A stretch of 35,438 bases of DNA from Bacillus aerolatus. Lineage in GTDB: Bacteria; Bacillota; Bacilli; Bacillales; Domibacillaceae. The position numbers and the translations under genes are program-made. Positions 8,171 through 15,626 of the stretch are shown in pieces (the first letter of the stretch is position 1; every line of letters begins with the position of its first letter). Where the stretch lies: contig NZ_WEIO01000019.1 of the NCBI RefSeq assembly GCF_009183655.1, positions 1 through 35,438 of the forward strand, read 5' to 3'. The notes beneath the pieces were generated by a model. That model was not told the DNA's origin, did not search any database, and saw only the letters and a list, made by a program, of their open reading frames with translations.

Positions 8171-8649
8171 TTTGTCCCCTCTCCTTGTCCTGCTCCTTGC
8201 GCTTCTAAATAAGCGGCAATTCGCTGATGCGTTTCAAGCAGCTCGTCACACTGCTTTTCAGTCAACGATTCAACTGCTGATCGGAACACTTGGTGAATGC
8301 TGCCTTCTTGCAAATGAATTGTTTTAATAAAAGCTTCTCCCTTTTCACTGAGCGACAACTGCATCTCCCGCCGGTTACCTTCCACTTGCTGGCGATTGAG
8401 CCAACCCGCCTGAACGAGTCCGTCAACTGCTTGGCTGAGTGTGCTTTTCGGAAGAAATGTTTTCTCTCCAAGACTCTTTTGCAACATTTCTTTATGAGGA
8501 GCAATGGTCATCAAAATGGAATATTGCGGAACGGATAAATCATTTTCTACTGCGGTTTTTTGAACGAATCGCATCAAATTCTTCTGCACGTTCCAAAATG
8601 AACGCAACAGTTGTGTTGAACGCATTAATTTTTGATTTTCACTCCCCAT
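8167..8649 (-). CDS. MarR-family transcriptional regulator of the ABC exporter operon
   Basis: 160 aa, the usual MarR length. The winged-helix core spans about residues 35-110 (LSVPQYSILM, LPKSTLSQAVDGLVQAGWLNRQ, then the wing NRREMQLSLSEKG), with dimerisation helices at both ends. It is the first gene of the operon and overlaps the YfiB-like gene by 4 bp. A perfect palindrome lies 28-49 bp upstream of its start, so it most likely represses its own operon and releases it when a ligand binds. The ATG at 8649 has a weak ribosome site (GGTGAT). Confidence 0.88.
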   Translation of the reverse strand: MGSENQKLMRSTQLLRSFWNVQKNLMRFVQKTAVENDLSVPQYSILMTIAPHKEMLQKSLGEKTFLPKSTLSQAVDGLVQAGWLNRQQVEGNRREMQLSLSEKGEAFIKTIHLQEGSIHQVFRSAVESLTEKQCDELLETHQRIAAYLEAQGAGQGEGTK

Positions 8650-8676
8650 TTAAACATCACCATTCTTCTGATTTAA

Positions 8677-8698
8677 AACTGTTCAAAAATGAACAGTT
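8677..8698 (-). promoter_or_regulatory. Palindromic operator of the marR-ABC operon
   Basis: A perfect inverted repeat, AACTGTTCA-N4-TGAACAGTT, centred about 39 bp upstream of the marR start codon. Symmetric sites of this size just upstream of an autoregulated marR gene are typical MarR-dimer operators. I could not place the promoter elements around it with confidence. Confidence 0.7.
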
Positions 8699-8767
8699 CT
8701 TTTTTGATAAGTTTTGATTTTATGCCTTTTCTTTTGCATAGTCAAGCTGCATGAACTGGGTCAGGTA

Positions 8768-8802
8768 ACAAAAAAATATCCATGTTATCTAGTAACATGG
8801 AT
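8768..8802 (-). terminator. Terminator of the dedA-uppP operon
   Basis: A perfect 10-bp stem (ATCCATGTTA / TAACATGGAT, loop of 5) is followed on the minus strand by a run of seven T's. It lies about 80 nt past the uppP stop codon. Confidence 0.85.
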
Positions 8803-8831
8803 AGGTAAGATTCATTTTTATTAATAAATTA

Positions 8832-8883
8832 AGTGCCCGACCCTTCGACATAGTTTAACAAAACCCGGGTGGTGACAGGTACC
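8832..8883. repeat. Possible short interspersed palindromic element
   Basis: The segment from GTGCCCGACCCTTCGACA to CCCGGGTGGTGACAGGTACC has imperfectly complementary ends (GTGCC...CCC facing GGG...GGTAC). Its wording resembles short repeats I recall from many Bacillus genomes. It abuts the uppP stop codon. Only one copy is in this window, so the call rests on memory. Confidence 0.35.
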
Positions 8884-9713
8884 TAAAAGTAAACGATATA
8901 AATGACAATCACTAATACAATTCGGTAAATGGCAAATGGAACGAGTTTGATTTTGTTAATAAGTTTCAAGAAAAATCGGATGGATATTAACGCAAACACA
9001 AAAGCACTAATAAAGCCGACGATGAAAAACGGCATGGCATCGAGCGTAAAGTATTGCCAGTTTTTTAGTAATGATAGACCACTGGCTCCAGCCATGATTG
9101 GAACGGCCATTATAAAAGTAAAGTCGGCAGCTGCACGGTGGCTCATCCCTATTAAAACACCGCCAGATATAGTCGATCCAGATCTGGAGAATCCCGGCCA
9201 GAGAGAAAGACATTGAATAAACCCGACTGTCAGCGCTTGTTTATAAGTGATTTGGTCTACTGTTTCGACCTTTGGATTTTTAGAACCGAATAGATCAGCA
9301 ACAATCATCAATATCGCCCCAACGACTAAGCCGACTAACACGGTTGTAATGGAAAATAAATGTTCATCAATATAATCCTCAAACAGCACGCCCAATATCC
9401 CGGCAGGAATCAATCCAACAATCACCTGGGACAACTTTAGCCGTTTTGATTGGTTGATCGCTTTTTTGTTCAATCTGCCAAGTCCAAGCAGATCAATAAA
9501 ACGATCTTTAAAAACGACAACAACAGCTAAAATAGAACCGAGCTGAATGACAATTTTAAACGTATTTGCTACATATTTCGTTAAAAACTGTTCAGATTGC
9601 AGCCACATGTCATCCACAATTATCATATGCCCTGTTGATGAAACAGGCGCAAACTCTGTTAATCCTTCGACCATTCCCAATATAATCGCTTTTAAAAGCG
9701 TAATAAATTCCAT
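8883..9713 (-). CDS. uppP: Undecaprenyl-diphosphate phosphatase UppP (BacA)
   Basis: A 276-aa integral membrane enzyme that dephosphorylates undecaprenyl pyrophosphate to undecaprenyl phosphate, recycling the lipid carrier for peptidoglycan and teichoic acids and giving bacitracin tolerance. The two family signatures are present: EGLTEFAPVSSTGH near the N-terminus (the usual leucine after F is alanine) and PGFSRSGSTISGG in the middle, supplying the catalytic Glu and Arg. Start: ATG at 9713 after AAGGAG. It begins 12 nt after a DedA-family gene and they are clearly co-transcribed. A strong terminator follows. Confidence 0.95.
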   Translation of the reverse strand: MEFITLLKAIILGMVEGLTEFAPVSSTGHMIIVDDMWLQSEQFLTKYVANTFKIVIQLGSILAVVVVFKDRFIDLLGLGRLNKKAINQSKRLKLSQVIVGLIPAGILGVLFEDYIDEHLFSITTVLVGLVVGAILMIVADLFGSKNPKVETVDQITYKQALTVGFIQCLSLWPGFSRSGSTISGGVLIGMSHRAAADFTFIMAVPIMAGASGLSLLKNWQYFTLDAMPFFIVGFISAFVFALISIRFFLKLINKIKLVPFAIYRIVLVIVIYIVYF

Positions 9714-9725
9714 CGTTTTAACTCC

Positions 9726-10337
9726 TTAATTTAAATTCCTTTTTTTAATGATAAATATACTCAGTGAAGCGACTAGTCCAAACCCGATCAATACATAAAT
9801 AATATTTGAATAAATATCCATAAAGTGGACGATATCTTCCCACGATTCTCCAAATGCTGCACCAACCGAGACTAAAACAATGTTCCATATTAAAGTTCCA
9901 ATTGTAGTAAACAGAAGAAAAACCCAAAACTTCATTCTTGACATGCCTGCTGGGACAGAAATCAGACTCCTAATTAACGGAATGATCCTACAAACGAGAA
10001 CTGTCCAATAACCATATCTATCAAACCAGCGATTCGCCTTATAAATATCCTCCCTTTTCAATCGGAGAATATATCCCCACCGATCAACAATTTTCTCAAG
10101 TCTTTCTATGTCCAGCAGGTTACCAATCTTGTATAAGATAGCCGCACCTACTAGTGATCCAGCTGTAGCAGACAAGATAACACCTGTAACGGTTAGATTT
10201 GAAAAAGTAGTCATCATTCCCCCAAATGTAAGGATAACCTCAGATGGAATGGGCGGGAAGACATTTTCAAGCGCAATCATAATAAATATACCTGCATAAC
10301 CAAATTGTTCAATAATATCCGTAATCCAATTTTGCAT
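9726..10337 (-). CDS. DedA-family membrane protein, candidate undecaprenyl-phosphate translocase
   Basis: A 203-aa protein with the DedA (VTT/SNARE-associated) signature: ENVFPPIPSEVILTFGG with its membrane-embedded acidic residues, then RIIPLIRSLISVPAG carrying the conserved arginines, and several TM segments. DedA proteins of the UptA type (B. subtilis YngC) flip undecaprenyl phosphate back across the membrane. The partner downstream is uppP, which makes that lipid, so this gene is a good candidate for the same role. That assignment is inference from family and context, as DedA paralogues also handle phosphatidylethanolamine and other lipids. The ribosome site TAGGAGG precedes the ATG. Confidence 0.88.
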   Translation of the reverse strand: MQNWITDIIEQFGYAGIFIMIALENVFPPIPSEVILTFGGMMTTFSNLTVTGVILSATAGSLVGAAILYKIGNLLDIERLEKIVDRWGYILRLKREDIYKANRWFDRYGYWTVLVCRIIPLIRSLISVPAGMSRMKFWVFLLFTTIGTLIWNIVLVSVGAAFGESWEDIVHFMDIYSNIIYVLIGFGLVASLSIFIIKKRNLN

Positions 10338-10361
10338 TGGTGCCTCCTAAGTTAAGCTAAT

Positions 10362-10743
10362 TTAGATCAATGCTTTTTTCAAGTTCCGTAAATAATGGTA
10401 ACGGATGAAGAAGAAATAAATGAGTTGTGCGATGAGGAAGCCAGCCCCAATTAGTAACGCAACGAACAACATCATTTTGAACATACTCATTTGATTATAG
10501 TGTAACGTGCCACTAACCGTCATGGCATATGAACTGCCTTTAGAAGGAATAAGTCCCGACAATCGTCATATCTATTACTGGCAACATCCGAAACATCAGC
10601 ATCCGCATCGTCTCAGCCGCCGCTAAATAATAGCTTACAATAAGCAAAACAGCGGAAACAAGTGATAAAAAGACCGACACTTTTGGTTCTTTTTTCGGTT
10701 TTCCCCCTGCTTGAAATAAATCAATTAATTTATTAACCTCCAC
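10362..10743 (-). pseudogene. Remnant of a BceB/FtsX-type ABC permease
   Basis: Two overlapping short frames (10743-10540, then 10562-10362) together encode hydrophobic segments that read like pieces of a bacitracin-type ABC permease. The first part has VSVFLSLVSAVLLIVSYYLA then IVGTY and a stop. The second has FVALLIGAGFLIAQLIYFFF then IRYHYLR. The whole is about 125 codons against roughly 620-670 for a real BceB, with a frame change in the middle and no partner ATPase or two-component system. I take it as a decayed gene; two tiny membrane proteins are the less likely alternative. Confidence 0.5.
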
Positions 10744-10825
10744 GAGAATAGTTGTGAATAAGGAAATACAAAGAGAAGAAGCAAAAAAGCATAAATGGTA
10801 AGTAACAAGGCTTTTACCGATAAAA

Positions 10826-10865
10826 TGTAAAAGCCGGTTTCCTCTAAATAGGAGGAAACCGGCTT
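10826..10865 (-). terminator. Terminator of brnQ
   Basis: A perfect 14-bp stem (AAGCCGGTTTCCTC / GAGGAAACCGGCTT) with a 7-nt loop lies about 20 nt after the brnQ stop. The minus-strand tail is TTACATTTT. Confidence 0.85.
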
Positions 10866-10882
10866 TAGCTTGTCGTCAAATT

Positions 10883-12241
10883 TTATTGTGCTTCAGCGGC
10901 AGTTAATCTTTGAACACGGACAATCGTTCCCGTAATCAGGATCACAACTAGAACCGGCAACAACCAGCCGAGCCCTTGGCTGTATAGCGGCAGTATTTGT
11001 TCATAAAATGACACAATCAATTCCATCCAGTTGAAATAGGCGATACCAAATGAATCACAAAACGTTTTAAGTCCGTCAATCGTACTAATCATCAATGCCA
11101 CTACTGTCGCTGCCACATAGACAACACGTGAATGATTGAATAGCGGTGACAAAAACGTTAAGAGCATTAAGGTAATGGCAAGCGGGTAAAGGAACATTAA
11201 GACTGGGATTGAGTACATAATAATGTTCGATAATCCGAAGTTTGCGATGACGAATGAAAATACTGAAAAGAAAACAACAAACTTTTTATAACTTACTTTC
11301 GGCAATAAAGTGTGGAAGTATTCACCACAAGCCGTAATCAATCCGATACTTGTCGTTAAGCATGCGAGTGTGATAATAACTGATAGCATAATCGTTCCGA
11401 AGCTTCCGAAATAATAAGATGCTGCACTGTTAAGGACAAGCCCGCCTGTTTCAAAAATGCCGAATCTTTCTGTGCTTGTCGCACCTAAATAAGCGATTCC
11501 GACATAGATAATGGCAAGTAATGCAATCGCAACGGTGCCTGCCCTTACTGTTGCAGATAAAACTTCACGTTTGGACGTTACACCCATCGCACGGATTGCA
11601 TTGATAACGATAATTCCGAACACGAGTGAAGCGAGCGCGTCCATTGTGTTATACCCTTCTAAAAAGCCTTTTACGAATGCGCCGCTTGTATATACTTCTT
11701 GTGGTGCTTCGATCGATCCCATCGGTTTGACAATTACCGTAATTAATAATACGAAGAGAAGAATAATCAGTGCAGGTGACAGGATTTTCCCGACCCGGTC
11801 AACAATTTTCGATGGGTTTAATGAAAGCCACATCGTAACACCAAAGAACACTAGTGTGAAAATCAACAACCCGAGTTGTGCAGACCCTTCACCTACAAAC
11901 GGTGCGATACCAATATCATATGCAACTGTACCTGTACGTGGAGTGGCAAAAAATGGCCCAATCGTCAAGTAAAGAAGTGAAGTAAAAACGACTGCATAGA
12001 CTGGATGGATCCGGCCTGCTAGTTCCTGGAGATTAGAGCTTCCTGAAAAACCCATCGCCAAAATTCCAATGAATGGCAACCCAACCCCTGTAATTAAAAA
12101 GCCAATCACTGCAGACCAAACGTTTGTACCGGCATTTTGACCAAGCTGCGCCGGAAAAATGAGATTTCCCGCTCCAAAAAAGAGAGCAAATAACATGACG
12201 CCTATTGCAGAATAAGCCGAAAATGATAATTTCGTCTTCAT
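10883..12241 (-). CDS. brnQ: Branched-chain amino acid carrier BrnQ (LIVCS family)
   Basis: A 452-aa, about 12-TM cation-coupled importer for leucine, isoleucine and valine. The N-terminal family signature GVMLFALFFGAGNLIFP is clear, and length and hydrophobic pattern fit. Start: ATG at 12241 after AGGAAGGAA. It is monocistronic, with a promoter at 12326-12354 and a terminator at 10826-10865. A CodY-like box lies just upstream of the promoter, consistent with known CodY control of BrnQ in Bacillus, but the match is imperfect. No T-box is present; the leader is only about 80 nt. Confidence 0.93.
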   Translation of the reverse strand: MKTKLSFSAYSAIGVMLFALFFGAGNLIFPAQLGQNAGTNVWSAVIGFLITGVGLPFIGILAMGFSGSSNLQELAGRIHPVYAVVFTSLLYLTIGPFFATPRTGTVAYDIGIAPFVGEGSAQLGLLIFTLVFFGVTMWLSLNPSKIVDRVGKILSPALIILLFVLLITVIVKPMGSIEAPQEVYTSGAFVKGFLEGYNTMDALASLVFGIIVINAIRAMGVTSKREVLSATVRAGTVAIALLAIIYVGIAYLGATSTERFGIFETGGLVLNSAASYYFGSFGTIMLSVIITLACLTTSIGLITACGEYFHTLLPKVSYKKFVVFFSVFSFVIANFGLSNIIMYSIPVLMFLYPLAITLMLLTFLSPLFNHSRVVYVAATVVALMISTIDGLKTFCDSFGIAYFNWMELIVSFYEQILPLYSQGLGWLLPVLVVILITGTIVRVQRLTAAEAQ

Positions 12242-12325
12242 ATAAAACCGTTCCTTCCTAAGATGTGAAGTCTATTTTCGCTCAATAAAGATCCTATGAG
12301 AAGTATGCAATATATCGCTAGAACT

Positions 12326-12354
12326 ATCTTACTTCTATTATGTCTTAATTTCAA
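12326..12354 (-). promoter_or_regulatory. brnQ promoter (sigma-A type)
   Basis: Minus strand -35 TTGAAA (12349-12354), 17-bp spacer, -10 TAAGAT (12326-12331), 85 bp upstream of the brnQ start codon. Confidence 0.65.
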
Positions 12355-12367
12355 TATATTATTGTAA

Positions 12368-12382
12368 AATATTTTGAAGATT
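12368..12382 (-). promoter_or_regulatory. Possible CodY box
   Basis: AATCTTCAAAATATT matches the CodY consensus AATTTTCNGAAAATT with three mismatches, 13 bp upstream of the brnQ -35. In AT-rich DNA such matches arise by chance, so support comes mainly from the gene it precedes. Confidence 0.35.
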
Positions 12383-12384
12383 TA

Positions 12385-12419
12385 AAATGAAAAAAAGCTC
12401 GTCTGCAAAACGAGCTTTT
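12385..12419 (-). terminator. Terminator after the decayed MFS gene
   Basis: Minus-strand stem AAAAGCTCGT / ACGAGCTTTT (7-nt loop) with a continuing T-run and CATTTT. It lies upstream of the brnQ promoter and would insulate brnQ from transcription of the MFS remnant. The remaining 12420-12660 stretch has no gene. Confidence 0.8.
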
Positions 12420-12660
12420 CAATCATCATTTATTGCCAATCCAGAGGATTTCCCTTCTAAAACAAGAAAATACTAGAAAACGGGAGATTATTATTTCACA
12501 GAAATAAACGCAGGACCACGTGATGAACGTTTCCTACGTTTTTTAAAATAGTATCTCCCTTTAGGAACGGATGATTAGCATCCTTCTTCCCCTAGTTCAC
12601 CACAAGAATCAAATCGTCATCCTTATTTAACTTAGCGAAGACGGGACTACATACTAACCG

Positions 12661-13319
12661 CTATTCCGCCGAATCAAGAACCCCTGGCTTCGTTTCCATT
12701 TTCATATTGTATAATGGCAAAATGAATAACATACCAATAATAAACAAGATTGCCGCTGATTCAAATATAGCGACCAATGAAAACTGTTCTTTTAAGATCC
12801 CTGCAGCACTCATCGTTAACACCATCGAACCAGTAAACAATGGACTTAAAATACCATTTACCCTGCCAATGAATGCTCCTTCTGTTCTTTGCAAAATCAT
12901 CGTGTTAATGCCGATTTGAATACAAGGCAGCATTAACCCATTAAAAAACTCAGCTGTTAGTGTAATCCAAAGGTTTGTTGATAATCCCATGACAGCCAGG
13001 CCAATAGCATTCACAAGCATTCCAAAGGCAAGCAGCTTTTGTGGAGCCACTGTTTTGGCAAAAACCATTACCCCTGCTCCGCCTATGATCATTCCAATGC
13101 CATTTACCATAAACAGCCATTGAAGATTTTCCTTTGGCAAGCCTAATTGTTCGGTTACAAGGAAAAAATAAAAATTGGAGCAAAGTTCCGTACCCATATT
13201 CCTATTTGTAAAAACAACCCAAAAATGACAATTGCCTGAAAAACACGGTTGCGAAATAAATTGTGTGACAAGGCAGCTCCATTCTTATTACTTGCCTCTT
13301 CTGAAAAGTTTTTTTCCAA
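12661..13319 (-). pseudogene. MFS efflux transporter, internally deleted and frameshifted
   Basis: Two frames carry the ends of one 12-TM MFS drug exporter of the MefA-like/MFS_3 type. The N-terminal piece (from TTG 13319, EKNFSEEASNK to VRNFAPIFIFSL-stop) has TM1. The C-terminal piece (frame ending at 12661, from FLVTEQLGLPKENLQW on) has the second half with its TM segments. About 180-200 residues between them are missing, and the join at about 13150-13175 also changes frame. The start is judged by the ribosome site AGGAGG (13329-13334), which is also the 3' arm of the leader terminator. The leader RNA upstream is still intact, so the loss is probably recent. A short C-terminal protein from 13197 cannot be excluded. 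Confidence 0.82.
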
Positions 13320-13355
13320 AATAAAAAACCTCCTGCAAAATTTCTGGACAGGAGG
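13319..13355 (-). terminator. Conditional terminator in the second leader
   Basis: Stem CCTCCTG (13349-13355) / CAGGAGG (13329-13335), 13-nt loop, then TTTTTTATTTT on the minus strand. The loop and 5' arm are complementary to the antiterminator arm at 13441-13460. Confidence 0.8.
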
Positions 13356-13497
13356 CGGCACAATACAACATCAAAAAGCACAATACCCCTAACGGAAGGG
13401 CCACAATGATCTTTATTGGTTTGTATATAAATGTACAGACTAATCCTATCCAGAAAAAAAGGCCGTATTTTTAACGAATTTTTTCTTAAAAATAGGA

Positions 13498-13509
13498 TTA
13501 ATTGATCAT
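13498..13509 (-). CDS. Three-codon leader ORF (M-I-N-stop)
   Basis: ATG ATC AAT TAA, 11 nt after GGAAGGGTG. The stop codon is the first part of arm 1 of the leader. It matches the uORF at 3410-3421 in length, placement and ribosome site. Confidence 0.65.
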   Translation of the reverse strand: MIN

Positions 13510-13545
13510 TGTCCCAAGGTCACCCTTCCGTTTTTTGTTAATTAT

Positions 13546-13574
13546 ATATTAAATGATACTATATGATAAATCAA
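13546..13574 (-). promoter_or_regulatory. Promoter of the second leader
   Basis: Minus strand -35 TTGATT (13569-13574), 17-bp spacer, -10 TAATAT (13546-13551). Transcription would start just before the conserved AACAAAAAACGG block, as at the first leader. The remaining 13575-13698 shows no gene. Confidence 0.7.
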
Positions 13575-13698
13575 GACTTTTAAGGTAGATACAAATGCTG
13601 GTGCATAGTAATCATGAACGGGAAGTAACTATGACGAAACATAGTAAAATAGCCCAAAATATAGTGCGTTAGAAGTTTATACGAATATCAAAAGCCAT

Positions 13699-14310
13699 TT
13701 ATCTTTGGTGTTGTAAAACCATGTGCACGCCCAGGCCAAAGTAGACAAAACCGACAACTTTCCCTTGCCAGCGTGCGATGGCTTGTTTTTCTGAAAGCCA
13801 TTGGCTCAATGAACCCGCGACTAGGGCTATAAGTGTAGTGTACATAATACTTAACGCGACAAATGTAAGGCCGAGAACGGACAATTGGATGACAACTGAA
13901 CCGTCTTCTGGACGCACAAATTGAGGCAAGAAGGCAAGAAAGAACAATGCTGTTTTCGGATTTAGTACTTCAGTCAAAACCGCCTGATTAAATGTGCGGC
14001 TTGAATTGGCGGGTTTAACCGACTGGACAGTGAAGCCCGATGATTTTTCCAAAAAAGCACGTACTCCTAAATAAAATAAATAGGCTGCACCTAAGTACTT
14101 TATGATCTCGAAAGCAAGTGACGACGTCATTAAAATAGCAGAGAGGCCGAGCACTAAAGCGATTGTGTGAATCAAATCACCAACAGCGATGCCAATACCC
14201 GTAAAAATACCATTCCTTCTTCCTCCACTTACACTTTGAGCGAGAGTCAGCATCACGGCTGGTCCAGGTATAAGGAATAAAGTCAACACAACTAATACAA
14301 ATGCAATCAT
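13699..14310 (-). CDS. LysE/RhtB-family amino-acid exporter
   Basis: A membrane protein of 203 aa with about six TM helices. LysE-family marks are the N-terminal LFLIPGPAVMLTLAQS, GIGIAVGDLIHT, YLGAAYLFYLGVRAF, and LNPKTALFFLAFLPQFV in the middle. The family exports amino acids or related small molecules; the substrate here is not predictable. Start: ATG at 14310 after GGGGGAAG; a TTG at 14334 would put that ribosome site inside the gene. It is monocistronic. A second, divergent family member lies at 17906-18490. Confidence 0.88.
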   Translation of the reverse strand: MIAFVLVVLTLFLIPGPAVMLTLAQSVSGGRRNGIFTGIGIAVGDLIHTIALVLGLSAILMTSSLAFEIIKYLGAAYLFYLGVRAFLEKSSGFTVQSVKPANSSRTFNQAVLTEVLNPKTALFFLAFLPQFVRPEDGSVVIQLSVLGLTFVALSIMYTTLIALVAGSLSQWLSEKQAIARWQGKVVGFVYFGLGVHMVLQHQR

Positions 14311-14423
14311 TTTCTTCCCCCTTATTTTCCGCAAGCTTGCTATGTAGAAACTTTTCCTGCTAAATTTTAACTTGAATCATTGCTATTGTTTCTTCATCAA
14401 AGAACTCCTTAAATACACATTAA

Positions 14424-14464
14424 ACCAAAAACACCGATATGTGAATATACCTTCACATACCGGT
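14424..14464 (-). terminator. Terminator of tgl
   Basis: A 13-bp stem with one mismatch (ACCGGTATGTGAA / TTCACATATCGGT) followed by GTTTTTGGTTT on the minus strand, about 70 nt past the tgl stop. Confidence 0.75.
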
Positions 14465-14531
14465 CCTGTTTTTTCTATGCAGATGTTGAGTGGATACTGC
14501 ATGTTGTTCCCATCTAAAACTTCCTAACAGA

Positions 14532-15410
14532 TCAAATAAACAAGAAGCAGCTATTTAAATAGTTCATATTATTGTATAACGTATTTAACAAGAACATATA
14601 TCGATCAATTGAAATCGAACTCTTATTATGTTGACAGACTATATGGTGATATTTGTGAATGGAATGACCTCGTTGCGGCATTGAAATGTTCGCCAAATGT
14701 TTAAAAGACGGCCTTGCAACTACATCTGTCAAATAAGCTGACTGGCTGGCCCCCGGTCTTCTCTCTTTGTTCAGAGCATCAATCATTTGTTCAGCTGTCT
14801 TTATCCCTATTCCATGTCCAAAGTATGTGCCGTCTCCAAGAACAACAGCATTTTCTCCTCTCCACTGAGAGGCTTGCGGATTAAAATCCGGGTTCTTAAA
14901 ATACACAACATCTCCGGGTAAAATGTGGTTAGTATAATTTGATCTTACTCCGAGGTCAGTATCAACATGCCAGCTGTATAGATAGATGGTTGGGAATATT
15001 TGATTAAAAGAATATTCACCAATTACGTTTAGGACAGCATGATAATAGATTATGATTATCGACGTTGCACATTCAAACCCATATTGTGAGCTATTCATGT
15101 AAATGTCTTGAATAGCATCAGATGGCTTTACACCATACCGCAATAGGAATCCTCCACTGCTCGTCAAATGCCAGTACTCAGGATTACAATAAGACTTTGC
15201 GAACACTTCAAACCGCACCTTGCTTCTATTCAATTCTCTTGCGCTTAATATAATATTTTTTCGCAGCTTAAGCTCAAACGATAATTCATCTATGGATCGA
15301 TAGGAATAAACGACCGGATCTTCACTCATCCGCTGAACAATCATCCTTTCAATGCTGCCAGACGGCCACGTGCCGCTTTGTTGAAAAGGTACCCCCGATA
15401 GCTGAATCAT
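14532..15410 (-). CDS. tgl: Protein-glutamine gamma-glutamyltransferase Tgl (spore coat)
   Basis: A 292-aa bacterial transglutaminase that makes epsilon-(gamma-glutamyl)lysine crosslinks in the spore coat. The match to Bacillus Tgl is clear: ELSFELKLRKNII, NPEYWHLTSSGGFLL, the active-site cysteine segment YGFECATSIIIIYYHA, then LPGDVVYFKNPDFNP and QWRGENAVVLGD with FGHGIGI. The length is a little above the 245-276 aa I recall for B. subtilis and B. cereus; the last ~45 residues, rich in Asn, Tyr and Ile, look poorly conserved and may be a drifted tail. The ribosome site GGGGG precedes the ATG. In B. subtilis tgl is expressed late in the mother cell; I could not identify a sigma-K promoter by eye. 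The gene indicates an endospore former. Confidence 0.92.
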   Translation of the reverse strand: MIQLSGVPFQQSGTWPSGSIERMIVQRMSEDPVVYSYRSIDELSFELKLRKNIILSARELNRSKVRFEVFAKSYCNPEYWHLTSSGGFLLRYGVKPSDAIQDIYMNSSQYGFECATSIIIIYYHAVLNVIGEYSFNQIFPTIYLYSWHVDTDLGVRSNYTNHILPGDVVYFKNPDFNPQASQWRGENAVVLGDGTYFGHGIGIKTAEQMIDALNKERRPGASQSAYLTDVVARPSFKHLANISMPQRGHSIHKYHHIVCQHNKSSISIDRYMFLLNTLYNNMNYLNSCFLFI

Positions 15411-15531
15411 AATATCCCCCTTTCCCCAATCCAGGTATTACTCCATATTATTAACTAGCATAATGGGATAGACCTGATTGGCCGCGGCTCCTTCGCTTGT
15501 TAATCCATTTGAACATCAGCTCAATTGCTTA

Positions 15532-15566
15532 TAAAAAAGGACCGTCTTCGTTTTGGAAGCGGTCCT
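15532..15566 (-). terminator. Terminator of the PhnB-like gene
   Basis: Minus-strand stem AGGACCGcTTC / GAAgACGGTCCT with a short loop, followed by TTTTTTAT. Confidence 0.8.
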
Positions 15567-15626
15567 GACCTGCTTATATCGCTGTTTTTTGTATTGTATT
15601 TTTCGGTATCGACTGTCAACTAACAA

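Larger units (their letters stand above)
13319..13540 (-). promoter_or_regulatory. Attenuator leader RNA of the decayed MFS gene
   Basis: Same design as the leader at 3131-3450: promoter, conserved AACAAAAAACGGAAGGGTG block, three-codon ORF (13498-13509), then competing arms. Arm 1 (13479-13500, starting in the uORF stop) pairs with arm 4 (13441-13460) via TAATCCTA/TAGGATTA and AGAAAAAA/TTTTTTCT. If released, arm 4 (TTTCTGGATAGGA) pairs with the terminator's 5' side (TCCTGTCCAGAAA, 13341-13353), 13 bp with one G-U, and blocks termination. The terminator's 3' arm carries the AGGAGG ribosome site of the gene, so translation may be controlled too. The fold is by eye. Confidence 0.75.

Noticed and set aside
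12420-12560. Possible T-box or other riboswitch upstream of brnQ
   Set aside because: No T-box consensus; the hairpin there lies upstream of the brnQ promoter and is better read as the terminator of the MFS relic.
13155-13361. Separate small membrane protein of 68 codons
   Set aside because: It is the 5' piece of the deleted MFS gene; its first 14 codons lie in the leader terminator and precede the real ribosome site.
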